In this document: piece by piece, positions 1 through 8,437 of the stretch
Position numbering within the stretch: position 1 is the stretch's first letter
How the letters are laid out: every line of letters starts with the position of its first letter
Source: Desulfolutivibrio sulfodismutans DSM 3696
Lineage (GTDB): Bacteria > Desulfobacterota > Desulfovibrionia > Desulfovibrionales > Desulfovibrionaceae
Length of the DNA: 64,000 bases
Assembly: GCF_013376455.1 (NCBI RefSeq)
Contig: NZ_CP045504.1
Span: 3,059,001-3,123,000, forward strand
Reading direction: 5' to 3'
Position numbers and translations under genes: made by a program
Notes under the pieces: model-generated
What the model saw: only the letters and a program-made list of their open reading frames with translations
Told to the model about the DNA's origin: nothing
Databases searched by the model: none

Positions 1-48
1 TGCGGGCGCTCCGGTGAGCATCGCGCCCGCCGTGTCCTTGACCGCCAT
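1..48 (-). CDS. N-terminal fragment of a gene cut by the left edge
   Basis: Sixteen codons read off the left edge on the minus strand, beginning MAVKDTAGAMLTGAP. The ATG shares a base with the TGA of the upstream aminotransferase (TGATG), a junction typical of translational coupling, so this is probably the next gene of the same operon. The fragment is too short to assign. Next to serine-palmitoyltransferase-like genes one would expect an acyl carrier protein or a reductase, but nothing visible here proves that. Confidence 0.4.
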   Translation of the reverse strand, partial: MAVKDTAGAMLTGAPA

Positions 49-1346
49 CACAGGTATGAAAGCTTGGCCCGACCGGCGCCGTCGGCCGTGGCGTCGGGCG
101 TCATGTTGGGTTGGGCTGCGCGTATCTCGTCCTCCTCCACATCCTGGGCCCGGATGCGGAACTGTCTGGCCAGGCGGTCGAGCACTTCGAGCACGAAATC
201 CATCTGTCGGTCCTCGTGGGTGCTCATATAGGCCGTGCGGATCAGCGCCTGCCCCCGGGGAACCGCCGGATAGATGGCCGGGAGGGCGAAGACGCCATTT
301 TCGAACAGGGCCTGGGAGAACTGGAAGGCCTTTTCGTCGGAGCCGATGATGATGGGGATGATCGGCGAGGCCGACTGGCCTATGCGCAGCCCGATGGCCT
401 TATAGCCTTCGCGCATGCGGTTCGTGACCTGATGCAGGCGGGTCACCCGTTCGGGCTCCTTCTCCAAAATGTCCAGGCAGGTCAGCACCGCCGTGGTGTT
501 GGCCGCAGGCAGGGCCGCCGAAAAGATCTGGGTGCGCGACTGGTAGCGCAGGTAACGCAGGACGCCCTCGTCGTCAGCGGCGATGAATCCGCCGATGGAG
601 GCCATGGCCTTGCTGAAGGTGCCCATGATGAAATCGGTACGCGCGGCGGCGTCGAAATGCAGCGCCGTGCCCCGGCCGCCGGGCCCCAGGACGCCCAGGC
701 CGTGGGCGTCGTCGAGATAGATGATGATGTCCGGGAATTCATCCTTGAGCGCGGCCAGTTCGCCGAAGGCGGCCACGTCGCCGGACATGCTGAACACGCC
801 CTCGGTGATCAGGAAGACGTCCCCGTCCGGGCGGGCCCGTTTGGCCTCGGCGATCTTTTTGGCCGCATTTTGCACGTCATTGTGGGCAAAGGTGGATATC
901 CTGGCCCGGGTGGATTTTATGCCCTCGAAGATGCTGGCGTGGCCTTCCCGGTCGCACAAAACCGTGTCCGCCGGGGTGATGAGGCAGCCAAGCGCCCCCA
1001 GGTTGGTGCTGAAACCGGTCACATGCACCACCGCGCCCTTTTTGCCCACAAAGGCGGCAAGGCGCTCTTCCAAAAGCTGGTGCAAGACCATGTTGCCGCT
1101 TAAGAAACGGGAGCCCCCGGGGCCGGTCCCCCAGGCGTAGACGGCCTTGGCCGAGGCGTCCATGACCCGGGGGTCGTGGCTTAAGCCCAAATAATCATTG
1201 GAGCCGATCATCACCAGACGCTTCCCGGCCACTTCCACTTCAGACCCCCAGGTCTTGGCGGTGGGCCGGAAATAGGGGTTGATGCCCTGACTGGCGATCT
1301 CGGCATGCAGCGCGTTAAAATGCTCGCAACGTTTGCTTAGTCTCAT
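48..1346 (-). CDS. PLP-dependent alpha-oxoamine synthase, serine palmitoyltransferase-like
   Basis: A 432-residue fold-type I PLP enzyme that would condense an amino acid with an acyl-CoA, with loss of CO2, in the cytoplasm. Visible signs are the early SNDYLGLSHDP block (residues 49-59), the PLP-contacting DDAHGLGVLGPGGRG stretch (about 212-226) and the Schiff-base lysine in GTFSKAMASIGGF (K246). The GTFSK form and the IFSAALPAA stretch are closer to serine palmitoyltransferase than to 2-amino-3-ketobutyrate CoA ligase or 8-amino-7-oxononanoate synthase, but the substrate is not proved. An acidic C-terminal tail of about 30 residues extends beyond the usual core. The Shine-Dalgarno signal is weak. 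It is coupled by TGATG to the next gene at the window edge. Confidence 0.75.
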   Translation of the reverse strand: MRLSKRCEHFNALHAEIASQGINPYFRPTAKTWGSEVEVAGKRLVMIGSNDYLGLSHDPRVMDASAKAVYAWGTGPGGSRFLSGNMVLHQLLEERLAAFVGKKGAVVHVTGFSTNLGALGCLITPADTVLCDREGHASIFEGIKSTRARISTFAHNDVQNAAKKIAEAKRARPDGDVFLITEGVFSMSGDVAAFGELAALKDEFPDIIIYLDDAHGLGVLGPGGRGTALHFDAAARTDFIMGTFSKAMASIGGFIAADDEGVLRYLRYQSRTQIFSAALPAANTTAVLTCLDILEKEPERVTRLHQVTNRMREGYKAIGLRIGQSASPIIPIIIGSDEKAFQFSQALFENGVFALPAIYPAVPRGQALIRTAYMSTHEDRQMDFVLEVLDRLARQFRIRAQDVEEDEIRAAQPNMTPDATADGAGRAKLSYL

Positions 1347-1558
1347 GGCGTTCCGGTATGCCCCGGCGAGATGGTTTTGGATGATCCGTCGTGTCCGTCG
1401 GGGCTTTCGCGGGGAGGGACGGATCTCCGCGCCTGGGGCGGGTATCTGTGCAAAGGCGTATCGCGCCTACGAACACCGCGCGATCATGATGAAGCTCGCT
1501 TCCTTACGTCAAACAGCGCGTCAAGGCAAGCCCGGCGGGCCACGCCGCGAACCCGGCG

Positions 1559-2056
1559 CTATTCGGAAAGAGGATGGAGCACCTCGCGGACATTGCGCTC
1601 AAGCTGGTGCATAAGCCGGTCAATGGCCATCCTGGCCCGCCCCCACTGGGAGGGAAGGGTGCGGGTGTAGAAATATTCGTCGTCCGGCGTGGCCAACACC
1701 AGGGAATAATTCCGCAGCCACTGGCCGCGCTTGCGGCTCCACTCCAGATAGATCCAGGCGAACTCCGTGCCGCCGTCGGCGGCCCGGCACCGGGCCGACC
1801 CCCAGACGTAGGCCTCGCTGCCGCGCTGCACCTGGCGGTATTTGAGGAAGTCGAAGTCCTCGAAAACCAGTCCCTCGGCATGGGCCAGGCCTTTGGCCGC
1901 GAAGACGGCCGCCTCGCGGTACTGGTCTTTGGAAAAGCCTTCCAGCTTCCAGGCCGGGAAATACCAGGCCCCGAACCAGATCAGAAGCCCGGCCGCAAGC
2001 GCCGCCAGACAGGCCAGCCCGGCCGCCGACAGGCCGATGCCCCGGCGCAGGCTCAT
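1559..2056 (-). CDS. membrane-anchored protein of unknown function
   Basis: A 165-residue protein with one hydrophobic N-terminal segment (about residues 8-33) followed by a soluble region rich in Trp and Tyr (FAWIYLEWSRKRGQW, DDEYFYTRTLPSQWGRAR). It is probably anchored in the inner membrane with a periplasmic domain. Its ATG overlaps the stop of the gene upstream by four bases, so it is the last gene of a three-gene operon headed by a membrane glycosyltransferase. I recognise no family. The context suggests a role in envelope glycan or lipid modification, which is inference. Confidence 0.7.
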   Translation of the reverse strand: MSLRRGIGLSAAGLACLAALAAGLLIWFGAWYFPAWKLEGFSKDQYREAAVFAAKGLAHAEGLVFEDFDFLKYRQVQRGSEAYVWGSARCRAADGGTEFAWIYLEWSRKRGQWLRNYSLVLATPDDEYFYTRTLPSQWGRARMAIDRLMHQLERNVREVLHPLSE

Positions 2057-2511
2057 GGCGCGGCTCCCGTGACCAGGGATCCTTCTCCGGGCGCGGGCAG
2101 GCTCACCCCGAGCTCCATGCGCCAGCCCTGGCGTTCAAGGGCCAGCATCCGGTCGAGCCGCTCTCTGGCCATGACCGCGTAGTCGGCGTCCCGCTCCCGG
2201 ACGGCCAGCCGCCGGTTCACGGCCCGGCGCAGGGACTCCTCGTTGATCATGGCCGGGTCCGGGGTGCGGCCCTGGCTTAAGAGTTCCTCCAGCCGGACCC
2301 GCACGGCCTTGGCCGAGGCGTCGTTGAAATCCAGGTGGCGCTCCTTCATGATCAGGGAATTTTCCGCGTCGTTGACCATGCCGCTAAAGAACCGTTCGGG
2401 CGTGACGTGGCTGGCGAATTCCGGGGTGCGCCCCAGGCCCTTCCATACGGTCAGGACCAGGGCCGCAAAGACCAGGACTTTCAGGGCGCGTTCAAAGGTG
2501 AAACCGGTCAT
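2053..2511 (-). CDS. small membrane-anchored protein of unknown function
   Basis: A 152-residue protein starting MTGFTFERALK, with one hydrophobic segment (about residues 9-24) and then a charged, probably helical domain (VRVRLEELLSQG, RRAVNRRLAVRERDADY). The frame stays open far upstream, but this ATG lies five bases after the glycosyltransferase stop, which sets the start. It overlaps the downstream gene by ATGA. Family unknown. The tight coupling on both sides implies that the three products act together. Confidence 0.7.
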   Translation of the reverse strand: MTGFTFERALKVLVFAALVLTVWKGLGRTPEFASHVTPERFFSGMVNDAENSLIMKERHLDFNDASAKAVRVRLEELLSQGRTPDPAMINEESLRRAVNRRLAVRERDADYAVMARERLDRMLALERQGWRMELGVSLPAPGEGSLVTGAAP

Positions 2512-2516
2512 GGCGG

Positions 2517-4148
2517 TCACCCCCCGGCCTTTTTGCGGTAGATGGTCAGGGGCAGCCGGGGCGGCTCCATGGGGATGAAGGCGTGGTAATAGGGATCGGC
2601 CCGGTTGCCGAAGTCCTCGTCGGGCCAGGGCAGTTCCAGGCGTTCGTAGTCGCGCTCGAGGTCCAGGGTATGCACGAAGGCCCGAGCCGGGAAGAGCAGA
2701 CGGTCCCGGTTGACCCGCACGGAGCGGCGGATGAGCACCCACTCGGGCTTCTCTTCCGGGGCGGGCGGTCCCTGAAGCCCCCCGAGCACCCGCAGTCCGG
2801 TATAGAATTGCAGGGGCAGGTCGCCATATTCGGCCAGGATGGTGTCGCCTGGCCGGGCGTGTTCCTTGAAAAAGGCGATGATGTTGGCGTTGACGTCGGG
2901 ATAGCCGGAAAAAAGCTCGGTGAGGTAGAGCTTGAGCGGAAAATTGGGAGACGTCAGCATCCGGAAATCGTTTTGCCAGGGACGGTTGATGAGCTTGGTG
3001 CGCTCCAGGGGGTACAGATGCAGCCAGTTGGTCAGGGCGATCAACAACAAAAACACCAGCCCCGACGGCCTGGACCAGCGCCACAGCCGCATCCCGGCCC
3101 AGGCCAGAAGGATGGCGCACAGGGGATAGAGATGCACGATGTAGCGGTGGAAGCGCTGGGGCACCAGGGCCAGAAGCAAAAGGCTCATGACCGTCAGCAG
3201 GGCGCAAAAAAGGACAAAGCGTTCGGCCGGGTCCGTGGGGCGCTCAAGAAAGACGAAAAACCGCCGCCACCTCCAGGCCAGGACCGCCAGCACCGGCAGG
3301 GGGATCATGAACATGATCAGGTCGGCGAAATAGATCATGAGGTTTTCAGGCACGAGGATGATGTCGAACATGCCGCTTTGCGAGCCCAGGCGGTACATGA
3401 AAAGCCCGGGGATCACCATGGCCATGGTCGCGATCATGAGCAGGGCCAGCCGTTTGATGTCCAGGCGCTCATGATACAAAAGGATGGCGCAGGCCAGGGC
3501 GCTCGGGACGAAGCTCAGAAAAAGCAGGTAGTTGGCGTGAAAGAGGAGCCCCATGGACAGGGCCATGCCCAAAAGCGGGCCGTTTTTATGCCGCCAGTCG
3601 CTGAAAAAGGCGTAGATGGCCGCCAGGGTCAAAAGGGTGCCCATGCTGTAGTAGCGGCCCTGGCGGCAGAACAGGAGAAACGGCACGGTCAGGGTCAACA
3701 GTCCGGCGGACAGGGCGGCCCAGGCCGGATTGCGGAAAAAACGCAGGACGAGCAGGTACGTCGCGGCCACGCTCAAAAGCCCGGCCAGGGCGAAGAAAAA
3801 CCGGTCTCCGGCCGCGTTTTCCCCAAAACAGGCGATGCCCGCCGCCGACATATAGATCTGTATCCACGGCGACCACCGCCAGACATGGCCGTCGTCGGGG
3901 TTGTATTCCCGGGCCTCTTCCTGGGAGATGAGGTTTTTGCCGTCAAAGGCCCGGGGCACGCCGTCCGTGAGCACGGTCTGGGCCAGACGGGAGGTCTCGG
4001 CCTCGTCCTGCCACAGGGGACGCTGCCCCAGCTCGTAGAAGATGAGAAAGGCCGCCACGGCCAGGATGCACAGGGGGAGCGGACGCACAAGTCCCCACAG
4101 GGCGCTTTGGGTGTCGGAAACGGGGATGGCGTATCGGGGTGTTTTCAT
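2517..4148 (-). CDS. GT-C fold membrane glycosyltransferase (GT39/ArnT-like)
   Basis: A 543-residue polytopic inner-membrane protein with about ten hydrophobic segments. The first loop carries the acidic pair in RPLWQDEAETSRLAQ (D48, E49), the catalytic signature of GT-C enzymes that move a sugar from a polyprenyl-phosphate donor to a periplasmic acceptor. A C-terminal soluble domain follows the last membrane segments. The start MKTPRYAIPV was chosen because AGGA lies at the right spacing before it; the frame remains open upstream for 66 more codons that look non-coding. It heads a three-gene operon and is divergent from a family-2 glycosyltransferase, which could supply the polyprenyl-linked sugar. 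Confidence 0.8.
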   Translation of the reverse strand: MKTPRYAIPVSDTQSALWGLVRPLPLCILAVAAFLIFYELGQRPLWQDEAETSRLAQTVLTDGVPRAFDGKNLISQEEAREYNPDDGHVWRWSPWIQIYMSAAGIACFGENAAGDRFFFALAGLLSVAATYLLVLRFFRNPAWAALSAGLLTLTVPFLLFCRQGRYYSMGTLLTLAAIYAFFSDWRHKNGPLLGMALSMGLLFHANYLLFLSFVPSALACAILLYHERLDIKRLALLMIATMAMVIPGLFMYRLGSQSGMFDIILVPENLMIYFADLIMFMIPLPVLAVLAWRWRRFFVFLERPTDPAERFVLFCALLTVMSLLLLALVPQRFHRYIVHLYPLCAILLAWAGMRLWRWSRPSGLVFLLLIALTNWLHLYPLERTKLINRPWQNDFRMLTSPNFPLKLYLTELFSGYPDVNANIIAFFKEHARPGDTILAEYGDLPLQFYTGLRVLGGLQGPPAPEEKPEWVLIRRSVRVNRDRLLFPARAFVHTLDLERDYERLELPWPDEDFGNRADPYYHAFIPMEPPRLPLTIYRKKAGG

Positions 4149-4418
4149 GAAAATCCTGGCGCGCCGTGTGCGCGAAGCGCCGCATAATACGATTTGGCGG
4201 CAAAGACAACCAAGGGTCTTGAAAAGCGGCAGGCCCCGGCCCGGGCCGGTCCGGGCCGCAGGCGCGGCCGGGACAGTCGGGGCGGGGGGGTTGACAGGTC
4301 CGTGTTTTTTGGGATTAGTTCCCCATTTCACCGCGTCGCGCCGCATCGCAGCGCGGCCGGTTTCAATATCGCCCGGCCCATCCTACGCCGAGAATACGAC
4401 CTCCCCGGAGAAAATCCC

Positions 4419-5225
4419 ATGCTCAACGGAAAAAAAGTGGTGGTGGTCATGCCCGCCTACAACGCGGCCGCCACCCTGGAACGCACCTGCTCCGAAGTCC
4501 CCAGGGACATTGTGGACGAGATCCTTTTGGTGGACGACTGCAGCCGCGACAACACCGTCGAAGAGGCCCGGACCCTTGGCCTGCGCTGCTTCTGCCACGA
4601 AAAAAACTGGGGCTACGGCCGCAACCAGAAGACCTGCTACAGCGAGGCCTTAAAGCTCGGGGCCGACGTGGTCATCATGGTCCACCCCGACTACCAGTAC
4701 ACCCCGAAGATCATCCCGGCCATGGCCAACCTGGTGGCCAGCGGCGAGTACGACGCCTGCATCGCCTCGCGCATCCTGGGCGGCACGGCGCTTCAGGGCG
4801 GCATGCCCCTGTATAAATACGTGGCCAACCGGTTCCTGACTCTGGCCCAGAACATCATGATCAACGCCAAGCTCTCGGAATACCACACCGGATACCGGGC
4901 CTTCTCCCGGGAGGTGCTGGAGACCCTGCCCCTGTGGGAGAACTCCGACGACTTCGTCTTCGACAACCAGATGCTGGCTCAGACCGTCTACTTCGGGTTC
5001 CGCATCGGCGAGGTGTCGTGTCCCACCAAGTATTTCGAGGAGGCCTCCTCCATCAATTTCCGGCGCAGCGTGACCTACGGCCTGGGCGTGCTCAAGACCT
5101 CCATGGAATTCCGGCTCCAGAAATGGGGGCTGGCCAAATATCCCTACTTCGACAAAAAGGGCCGTGGGCTTTTGAGCCCCACCCCGCCCTATTATACGGA
5201 CAAGTCCCCGGAAGTCGTGCAATAG
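4419..5225 (+). CDS. family 2 glycosyltransferase, DPM1/polyprenol-phosphate type
   Basis: A 268-residue cytoplasmic GT-A enzyme. Residues 6-20 ([15 protein letters not shown]) and the [12 protein letters not shown] block bind the nucleotide sugar. VHPDYQY takes the place of the DxD metal site, and [13 protein letters not shown] is typical of the family. No C-terminal membrane segment is visible, so it is the short soluble form. The start follows CCGGAG at 4405-4410; an upstream in-frame extension was rejected. Divergent from the GT-C gene, it may load a sugar onto a polyprenyl carrier for that enzyme. That pairing is inferred from position. Confidence 0.8.
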   Translation: MLNGKKVVVVMPAYNAAATLERTCSEVPRDIVDEILLVDDCSRDNTVEEARTLGLRCFCHEKNWGYGRNQKTCYSEALKLGADVVIMVHPDYQYTPKIIPAMANLVASGEYDACIASRILGGTALQGGMPLYKYVANRFLTLAQNIMINAKLSEYHTGYRAFSREVLETLPLWENSDDFVFDNQMLAQTVYFGFRIGEVSCPTKYFEEASSINFRRSVTYGLGVLKTSMEFRLQKWGLAKYPYFDKKGRGLLSPTPPYYTDKSPEVVQ

Positions 5226-5235
5226 CGGCCCCATC

Positions 5236-5263
5236 CCGCCCTCCGGCGCTGTCCGGAGGGCGG
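5236..5263 (+). terminator. hairpin after the GT2 gene
   Basis: A perfect 11-bp stem (CCGCCCTCCGG / CCGGAGGGCGG) with a 6-base loop begins ten bases after the glycosyltransferase stop. There is no U-run, so it may be a Rho-assisted terminator or a 3-prime stabilising hairpin. Confidence 0.5.
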
Positions 5264-5517
5264 ACGGCCCACGGGCGGCGGTATGCACCGGGCGTGTCCG
5301 CCGGTCTCCCGACCCGTGCCGGGATGCCATCATCGGCAGGCCCGGCCTCTTCTTTTTTGCCGCGCCCGCCCTGGGGCGTGACGCGGCTCTCCCTCCACAA
5401 CCCCCGGGCCATGCCCCGGCGGTGTCGGCCCGGCGCTTTCGGTCGACGGCTGGACCAATTCTTGCTTCATGCCTCCCGAAGTCGTACCTCCACGACAGAC
5501 AACCCGCAGGATGGACC

Positions 5518-5955
5518 ATGTTCCGTTTCAGTCTCCAAAAGGTTCTGGACTACCGGGCCCAGCTCGAAGAGCAGGCCAAGATGGAACTGGCCAAGGCCCT
5601 GCATATCCAGTTGATCAGGGAAAAGGCCGTGCGCGACCTGCATGAGGTGATCGCCGTCCACGCCGCGGCCCTGGAAGGGAAAACCGACGTCACCCCGGCC
5701 GATTTGTGGTTGTGGCGGGTGTACAAGGAACGGCTGGAGATGGACATCCGCATGGCCGAGGAGGATCTGCGGCAGGCCGCCGCAGAGGTGGCCCGGCGCA
5801 GGGAGACGGTGGTGGCGCGATCCACGGAGCGCAAGCTTTTAGACAAACTCAAGTCCAATCAGGCCATACGCCACGCCCGTGAAGAAAGCCTCAAGGAGCA
5901 GAAGCAAAATGACGAAATGGCAGTCGTCAGACATGGAGCCGGACATGGAGCTTAG
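5518..5955 (+). CDS. fliJ: flagellar export protein FliJ
   Basis: A 145-residue, almost entirely helical protein beginning MFRFSLQKVLDYRAQLEEQAK, the characteristic FliJ opening. FliJ is the coiled-coil stalk of the flagellar type III export ATPase complex (with FliI and FliH) in the cytoplasm. Its length matches the family. The start is set by this conserved N-terminus; upstream in-frame codons look non-coding. Its 3-prime end overlaps the next gene, a MotE homolog, by 47 bases, so the two are co-transcribed. fliH and fliI are not in the window on the upstream side, where glycosyltransferases lie instead. Confidence 0.85.
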   Translation: MFRFSLQKVLDYRAQLEEQAKMELAKALHIQLIREKAVRDLHEVIAVHAAALEGKTDVTPADLWLWRVYKERLEMDIRMAEEDLRQAAAEVARRRETVVARSTERKLLDKLKSNQAIRHAREESLKEQKQNDEMAVVRHGAGHGA

Positions 5956-6652
5956 GCGGACCCAAGACCCGGACGGGCGGCTTCGCCGTCCCGCAGGCAC
6001 ACGTCCCAAGGGACTTCCCAGGCTTTCCAAGGTGCTGGCGGCCTTGACCATGCTTGCCGCCATCAAGCTGGGGGTGCTTCTTTTCATGGGCATCGACGCG
6101 CTGGTTCCGGATTCGGCCAGCCGCGAGGACGGGCATATGGTGGTGGCCTCGGTCATGGCCGTGCCCCGGGCCATGGCCCAGACCCAGAAGGCCCCGGAAA
6201 CGCCCAAGGCGGCCCCGGCCGAGGCCCCGGCCCCGTCCGGCCCTCCGGGGGTTCTGGATTGGCAGGAGCTTGGCAAACGCAAGGACGATCTCGACCGCCG
6301 GGAACAGGCCATCGCCGACATGGAGGCCAAGCTTGACCAGCGGGTCAAGGAACTGGCGGCCCTGGAGGCCAGCCTCAAGACCATGCTCGACCAGGCCCAA
6401 CAGACCAAGGACGAGAAACTCAAGCACCTCATCGACGTGTATACCAATATGAAGCCCAAGCAGGCCGCCGAGGTTCTGGAGAGCCTGGACGACCGCATCG
6501 CCGTCAAGATTTTGGCCGGGATGAAGGGGCGACAGGCCGGAGAGATCCTGACCGGGGTTTCAGCCAAGAAGGCGGCCAGCCTTTCCGAACAGCTCACGCG
6601 CCTGCAACTGCCCATGGATGTGCCCACTCCGGGTACCCCGAACGGACAGTAG
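5909..6652 (+). CDS. motE: MotE-family flagellar protein (MgtE N-domain-like)
   Basis: A 247-residue protein with a cytoplasmic N-terminus, one membrane segment (about residues 42-62), an Ala/Pro-rich linker, a periplasmic coiled coil (KRKDDLDRREQAIADME onward) and a C-terminal MgtE-N-like helical domain (NMKPKQAAEVLESLDDR, ILAGMKGRQAGEILTG). This layout fits MotE, a chaperone of the MotC stator-associated protein in polar flagellar systems. The start MTKWQSSDME was chosen because AAGGAG lies ten bases upstream; a GTG 30 bases earlier is possible. It overlaps fliJ by 47 bases. A Mg transporter is excluded by length and by the single membrane segment. Confidence 0.75.
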   Translation: MTKWQSSDMEPDMELRRTQDPDGRLRRPAGTRPKGLPRLSKVLAALTMLAAIKLGVLLFMGIDALVPDSASREDGHMVVASVMAVPRAMAQTQKAPETPKAAPAEAPAPSGPPGVLDWQELGKRKDDLDRREQAIADMEAKLDQRVKELAALEASLKTMLDQAQQTKDEKLKHLIDVYTNMKPKQAAEVLESLDDRIAVKILAGMKGRQAGEILTGVSAKKAASLSEQLTRLQLPMDVPTPGTPNGQ

Positions 6653-6686
6653 GGGCGAAGACACGCTGACAGCGCGGGAAGAAACC

Positions 6687-7088
6687 ATGGAAATCCTGAA
6701 CATCCGCACCGGAAAACGCCTGGAGATGATCCCGGTCACCCGGCGACTCCAGGAGCTGGCGACCTCCCTGGGATGCGCCGACGGCATCCTGGTGGTGCAT
6801 TGCCCCCATACCACCGCCTGCCTGACCATCAACGAAAACGCCGACCCCGATGTCGTCACGGACATGCTGGCGGCGCTTTCCTCCCTGGTCCCGCACAGCG
6901 GTCCCTATCGCCACGCCGAGGGCAACAGCGACGCCCACATCAAAACAACGCTGGTGGGACCGTCCCTGTCGCTCATCGTCAGCGGCGGCAAGCTTCAACT
7001 CGGTACCTGGCAGGGCGTGTATTTTTGTGAATTCGACGGTCCCCGCTCCCGGCGTCTTTGGGCCCAGTGGGTGGGGACGACGGCGTAA
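6687..7088 (+). CDS. yjbQ: YjbQ/UPF0047 family protein
   Basis: A 133-residue compact cytoplasmic protein with the UPF0047 hallmarks HCPHTTACLTINENADPDV (metal-type His cluster), RHAEGNSDAHIKTTLVG and GTWQGVYFCEFDGPR. Family members have weak thiamine-phosphate-synthase activity in vitro; the physiological role is unclear. The start METMEILNIRTG is set by family length; the in-frame frame continues upstream into motE without a good ribosome site. It follows motE by 34 bases, but the functional link to motility is doubtful. Confidence 0.85.
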   Translation: MEILNIRTGKRLEMIPVTRRLQELATSLGCADGILVVHCPHTTACLTINENADPDVVTDMLAALSSLVPHSGPYRHAEGNSDAHIKTTLVGPSLSLIVSGGKLQLGTWQGVYFCEFDGPRSRRLWAQWVGTTA

Positions 7089-7103
7089 GGCGCGCGGGAG
7101 CCC

Positions 7104-7217
7104 GGCGGGGGGCTCTGCCCCCCACCCCCTCCGGCAGGGGGCTCTGCCCCCTGCGCCCCCGGCAGGGGGGCTCTGCCCCCCGCACCCCCCGGCAGGGGGG
7201 TAACCCCCCTGCACCCC
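7104..7217. repeat. four tandem 27-30 bp GC hairpin units
   Basis: Four head-to-tail units at 7104-7132, 7133-7160, 7161-7190 and 7191-7217. Each is built as GGC(A/G)GGGGG-CTCT-GCCCCC followed by a C-rich spacer, and each forms its own short hairpin (the last with loop TAAC in place of CTCTG). They begin 16 bases after the yjbQ stop and are non-coding. They could act as an iterated transcription terminator or an mRNA 3-prime barrier. Confidence 0.85.
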
Positions 7218-7224
7218 GTATCGT

Positions 7225-7265
7225 GCGGCCCGCCGACCGGTGCTTTGCACCGGGCGGCGGGCCGC
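7225..7265. terminator. 41-base near-perfect hairpin
   Basis: GCGGCCCGCCG, a single A.G mismatch, then CCGGTGC closed by a TTT loop and the exact complements: an 11+7 bp stem. It sits between the convergent yjbQ and the outer-membrane-like gene, directly after the iterated repeats. No U-run follows on either strand. A bidirectional terminator is the simplest reading. Confidence 0.55.
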
Positions 7266-7329
7266 AACGTTTCGTGTCCACGGGTTTGGACCCTGTCTGG
7301 GCGGTGAACGCGGAGGGGAAGGGGGCGGA

Positions 7330-8319
7330 TCAGAACTCGTAGCGCAGACGCAGGCCACCGCCCGGCGCGCCGCCCACGTCGAGACGCTTGATGCGCGAGC
7401 CGCTCCCCCGGTAGATGGACATGGTTCCGGGCAGGGAATAGAGGGCCCCCAGGCTCACGGACAGTCCGTCCAGGGGCCGCAGGTCAAGCCACAGGCCGCC
7501 CTGGGGCGACAGCATGGACACGTAGCCGTCCGGGGCCACGGGATTGTCGCTTGCGAGACCGTAAAATCCGGCGTCCAGGCTTCCGGTCAGGCGTAGCGAC
7601 CACCACTGGCCGCCGCGCCAAGTGATCTCCGTGCGGGGAAAGCCCAGGTCGGCCGCAAACGCCCCCCCGGCGTCGTAACGGAACCCGAGCATGGCTGCGG
7701 GCTGGATCTCCACTTTGTTTATGGACGCGCCGCCGCCAAGGGTCATGGTCCAACTGCCGCCCAGGGGGAAGGCCAGGCCCGCCAACGCCGTGCCCTCGTA
7801 TCCCCGGCCGGGGTCGCGCTCGAAGCCCAGGCTTCCCCTGAGTCCCGCAACCCCGGTGACGTTTCCCCACAAATCCCCCCTGACGGTGACCCCGGCCTCC
7901 AGCCGGTGCAGATGCTCAAAGGGCCTGCGCCCGGCGAAAGGCAGGTTCGCGGTCTTGGTGAACTGGTAGTGGCTGCCCACGTATCCCGCGTCGAAGCCGA
8001 AATGTTTTGTATCGTACGACGCCTTGAACTCGTCGCGCCAGACGGCCATGCCCGCGCCCGAGACATCGGCCGGGGCCATGGCGCTTCCTGCGGCCTCCAG
8101 GCCCAGGCCGGACGAGGCCGCGTCGCGTTCATCCCGCCTGCGCATGGCCGACAGGGCAGCTTCCTCTTCGCCCACAGGGCCCTGGGCGGCCATGGACTCT
8201 CCCACGACAACCAGAATCAACGTCACAGCCAATAGCCCCAGACCAACGATCCATGACCATGCGTCTTGCGAAATGCTCATGAACGTCGGTTCCTTGCACT
8301 GATGCTTCCCGCGCGGCAT
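7330..8319 (-). CDS. putative outer-membrane beta-barrel protein, TetR-controlled
   Basis: A 329-residue exported protein. The N-terminus has a basic n-region and a hydrophobic core ending near VGESMAAQ, consistent with a signal peptide. The rest shows alternating amphipathic strands with many Gly and aromatic residues and ends GLRLRYEF, with a C-terminal Phe as in outer-membrane barrels. I chose the start MPRGKHQCKEP because AAAGGAG lies seven bases before it and it supplies positive charges; an internal ATG 39 bases downstream (MSISQDAW) is the alternative. A palindrome matching that upstream of the TetR gene lies 86 bases upstream, so repression by that TetR protein is likely. No specific family was recognised. 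Confidence 0.65.
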   Translation of the reverse strand: MPRGKHQCKEPTFMSISQDAWSWIVGLGLLAVTLILVVVGESMAAQGPVGEEEAALSAMRRRDERDAASSGLGLEAAGSAMAPADVSGAGMAVWRDEFKASYDTKHFGFDAGYVGSHYQFTKTANLPFAGRRPFEHLHRLEAGVTVRGDLWGNVTGVAGLRGSLGFERDPGRGYEGTALAGLAFPLGGSWTMTLGGGASINKVEIQPAAMLGFRYDAGGAFAADLGFPRTEITWRGGQWWSLRLTGSLDAGFYGLASDNPVAPDGYVSMLSPQGGLWLDLRPLDGLSVSLGALYSLPGTMSIYRGSGSRIKRLDVGGAPGGGLRLRYEF

Positions 8320-8404
8320 ATCCGTACTCCTTTGGGTTGTTTCCCATCCGTTCCCGGCCTGGATCGGTCTCCCGGCTGGATGGGCGATGCGCTGTCCCTG
8401 ATAA

Positions 8405-8420
8405 GTCACCAGTCGGTGAC
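8405..8420. promoter_or_regulatory. TetR operator candidate upstream of the barrel gene
   Basis: GTCACCAGTCGGTGAC is a 16-base palindrome with 6-bp half sites. It matches 14 of 16 bases of the palindrome at 9092-9107 in front of the TetR gene. It lies between the TetR stop and the barrel-protein start, in the barrel promoter region. Confidence 0.65.
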
Positions 8421-8437
8421 TTTGCCTCGAAAAAAAA

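Noticed and set aside
2512-3207. N-terminal extension of the 152-residue protein to 384 residues
   Set aside because: The extension lies wholly inside the glycosyltransferase gene in another frame and is Arg/Pro/Gly-rich; the short start sits five bases after the upstream stop.
2583-4187. Long open frame (534 codons) on the plus strand opposite the GT-C glycosyltransferase
   Set aside because: The translation is a low-complexity Gln/Gly/His/Asp-rich mix with no ribosome site. It is the antisense shadow of a GC-rich gene whose real strand encodes a recognisable membrane enzyme.
7104-7217. CRISPR array
   Set aside because: The units are contiguous and have no unique spacers; no cas genes are nearby. 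They are tandem hairpins.
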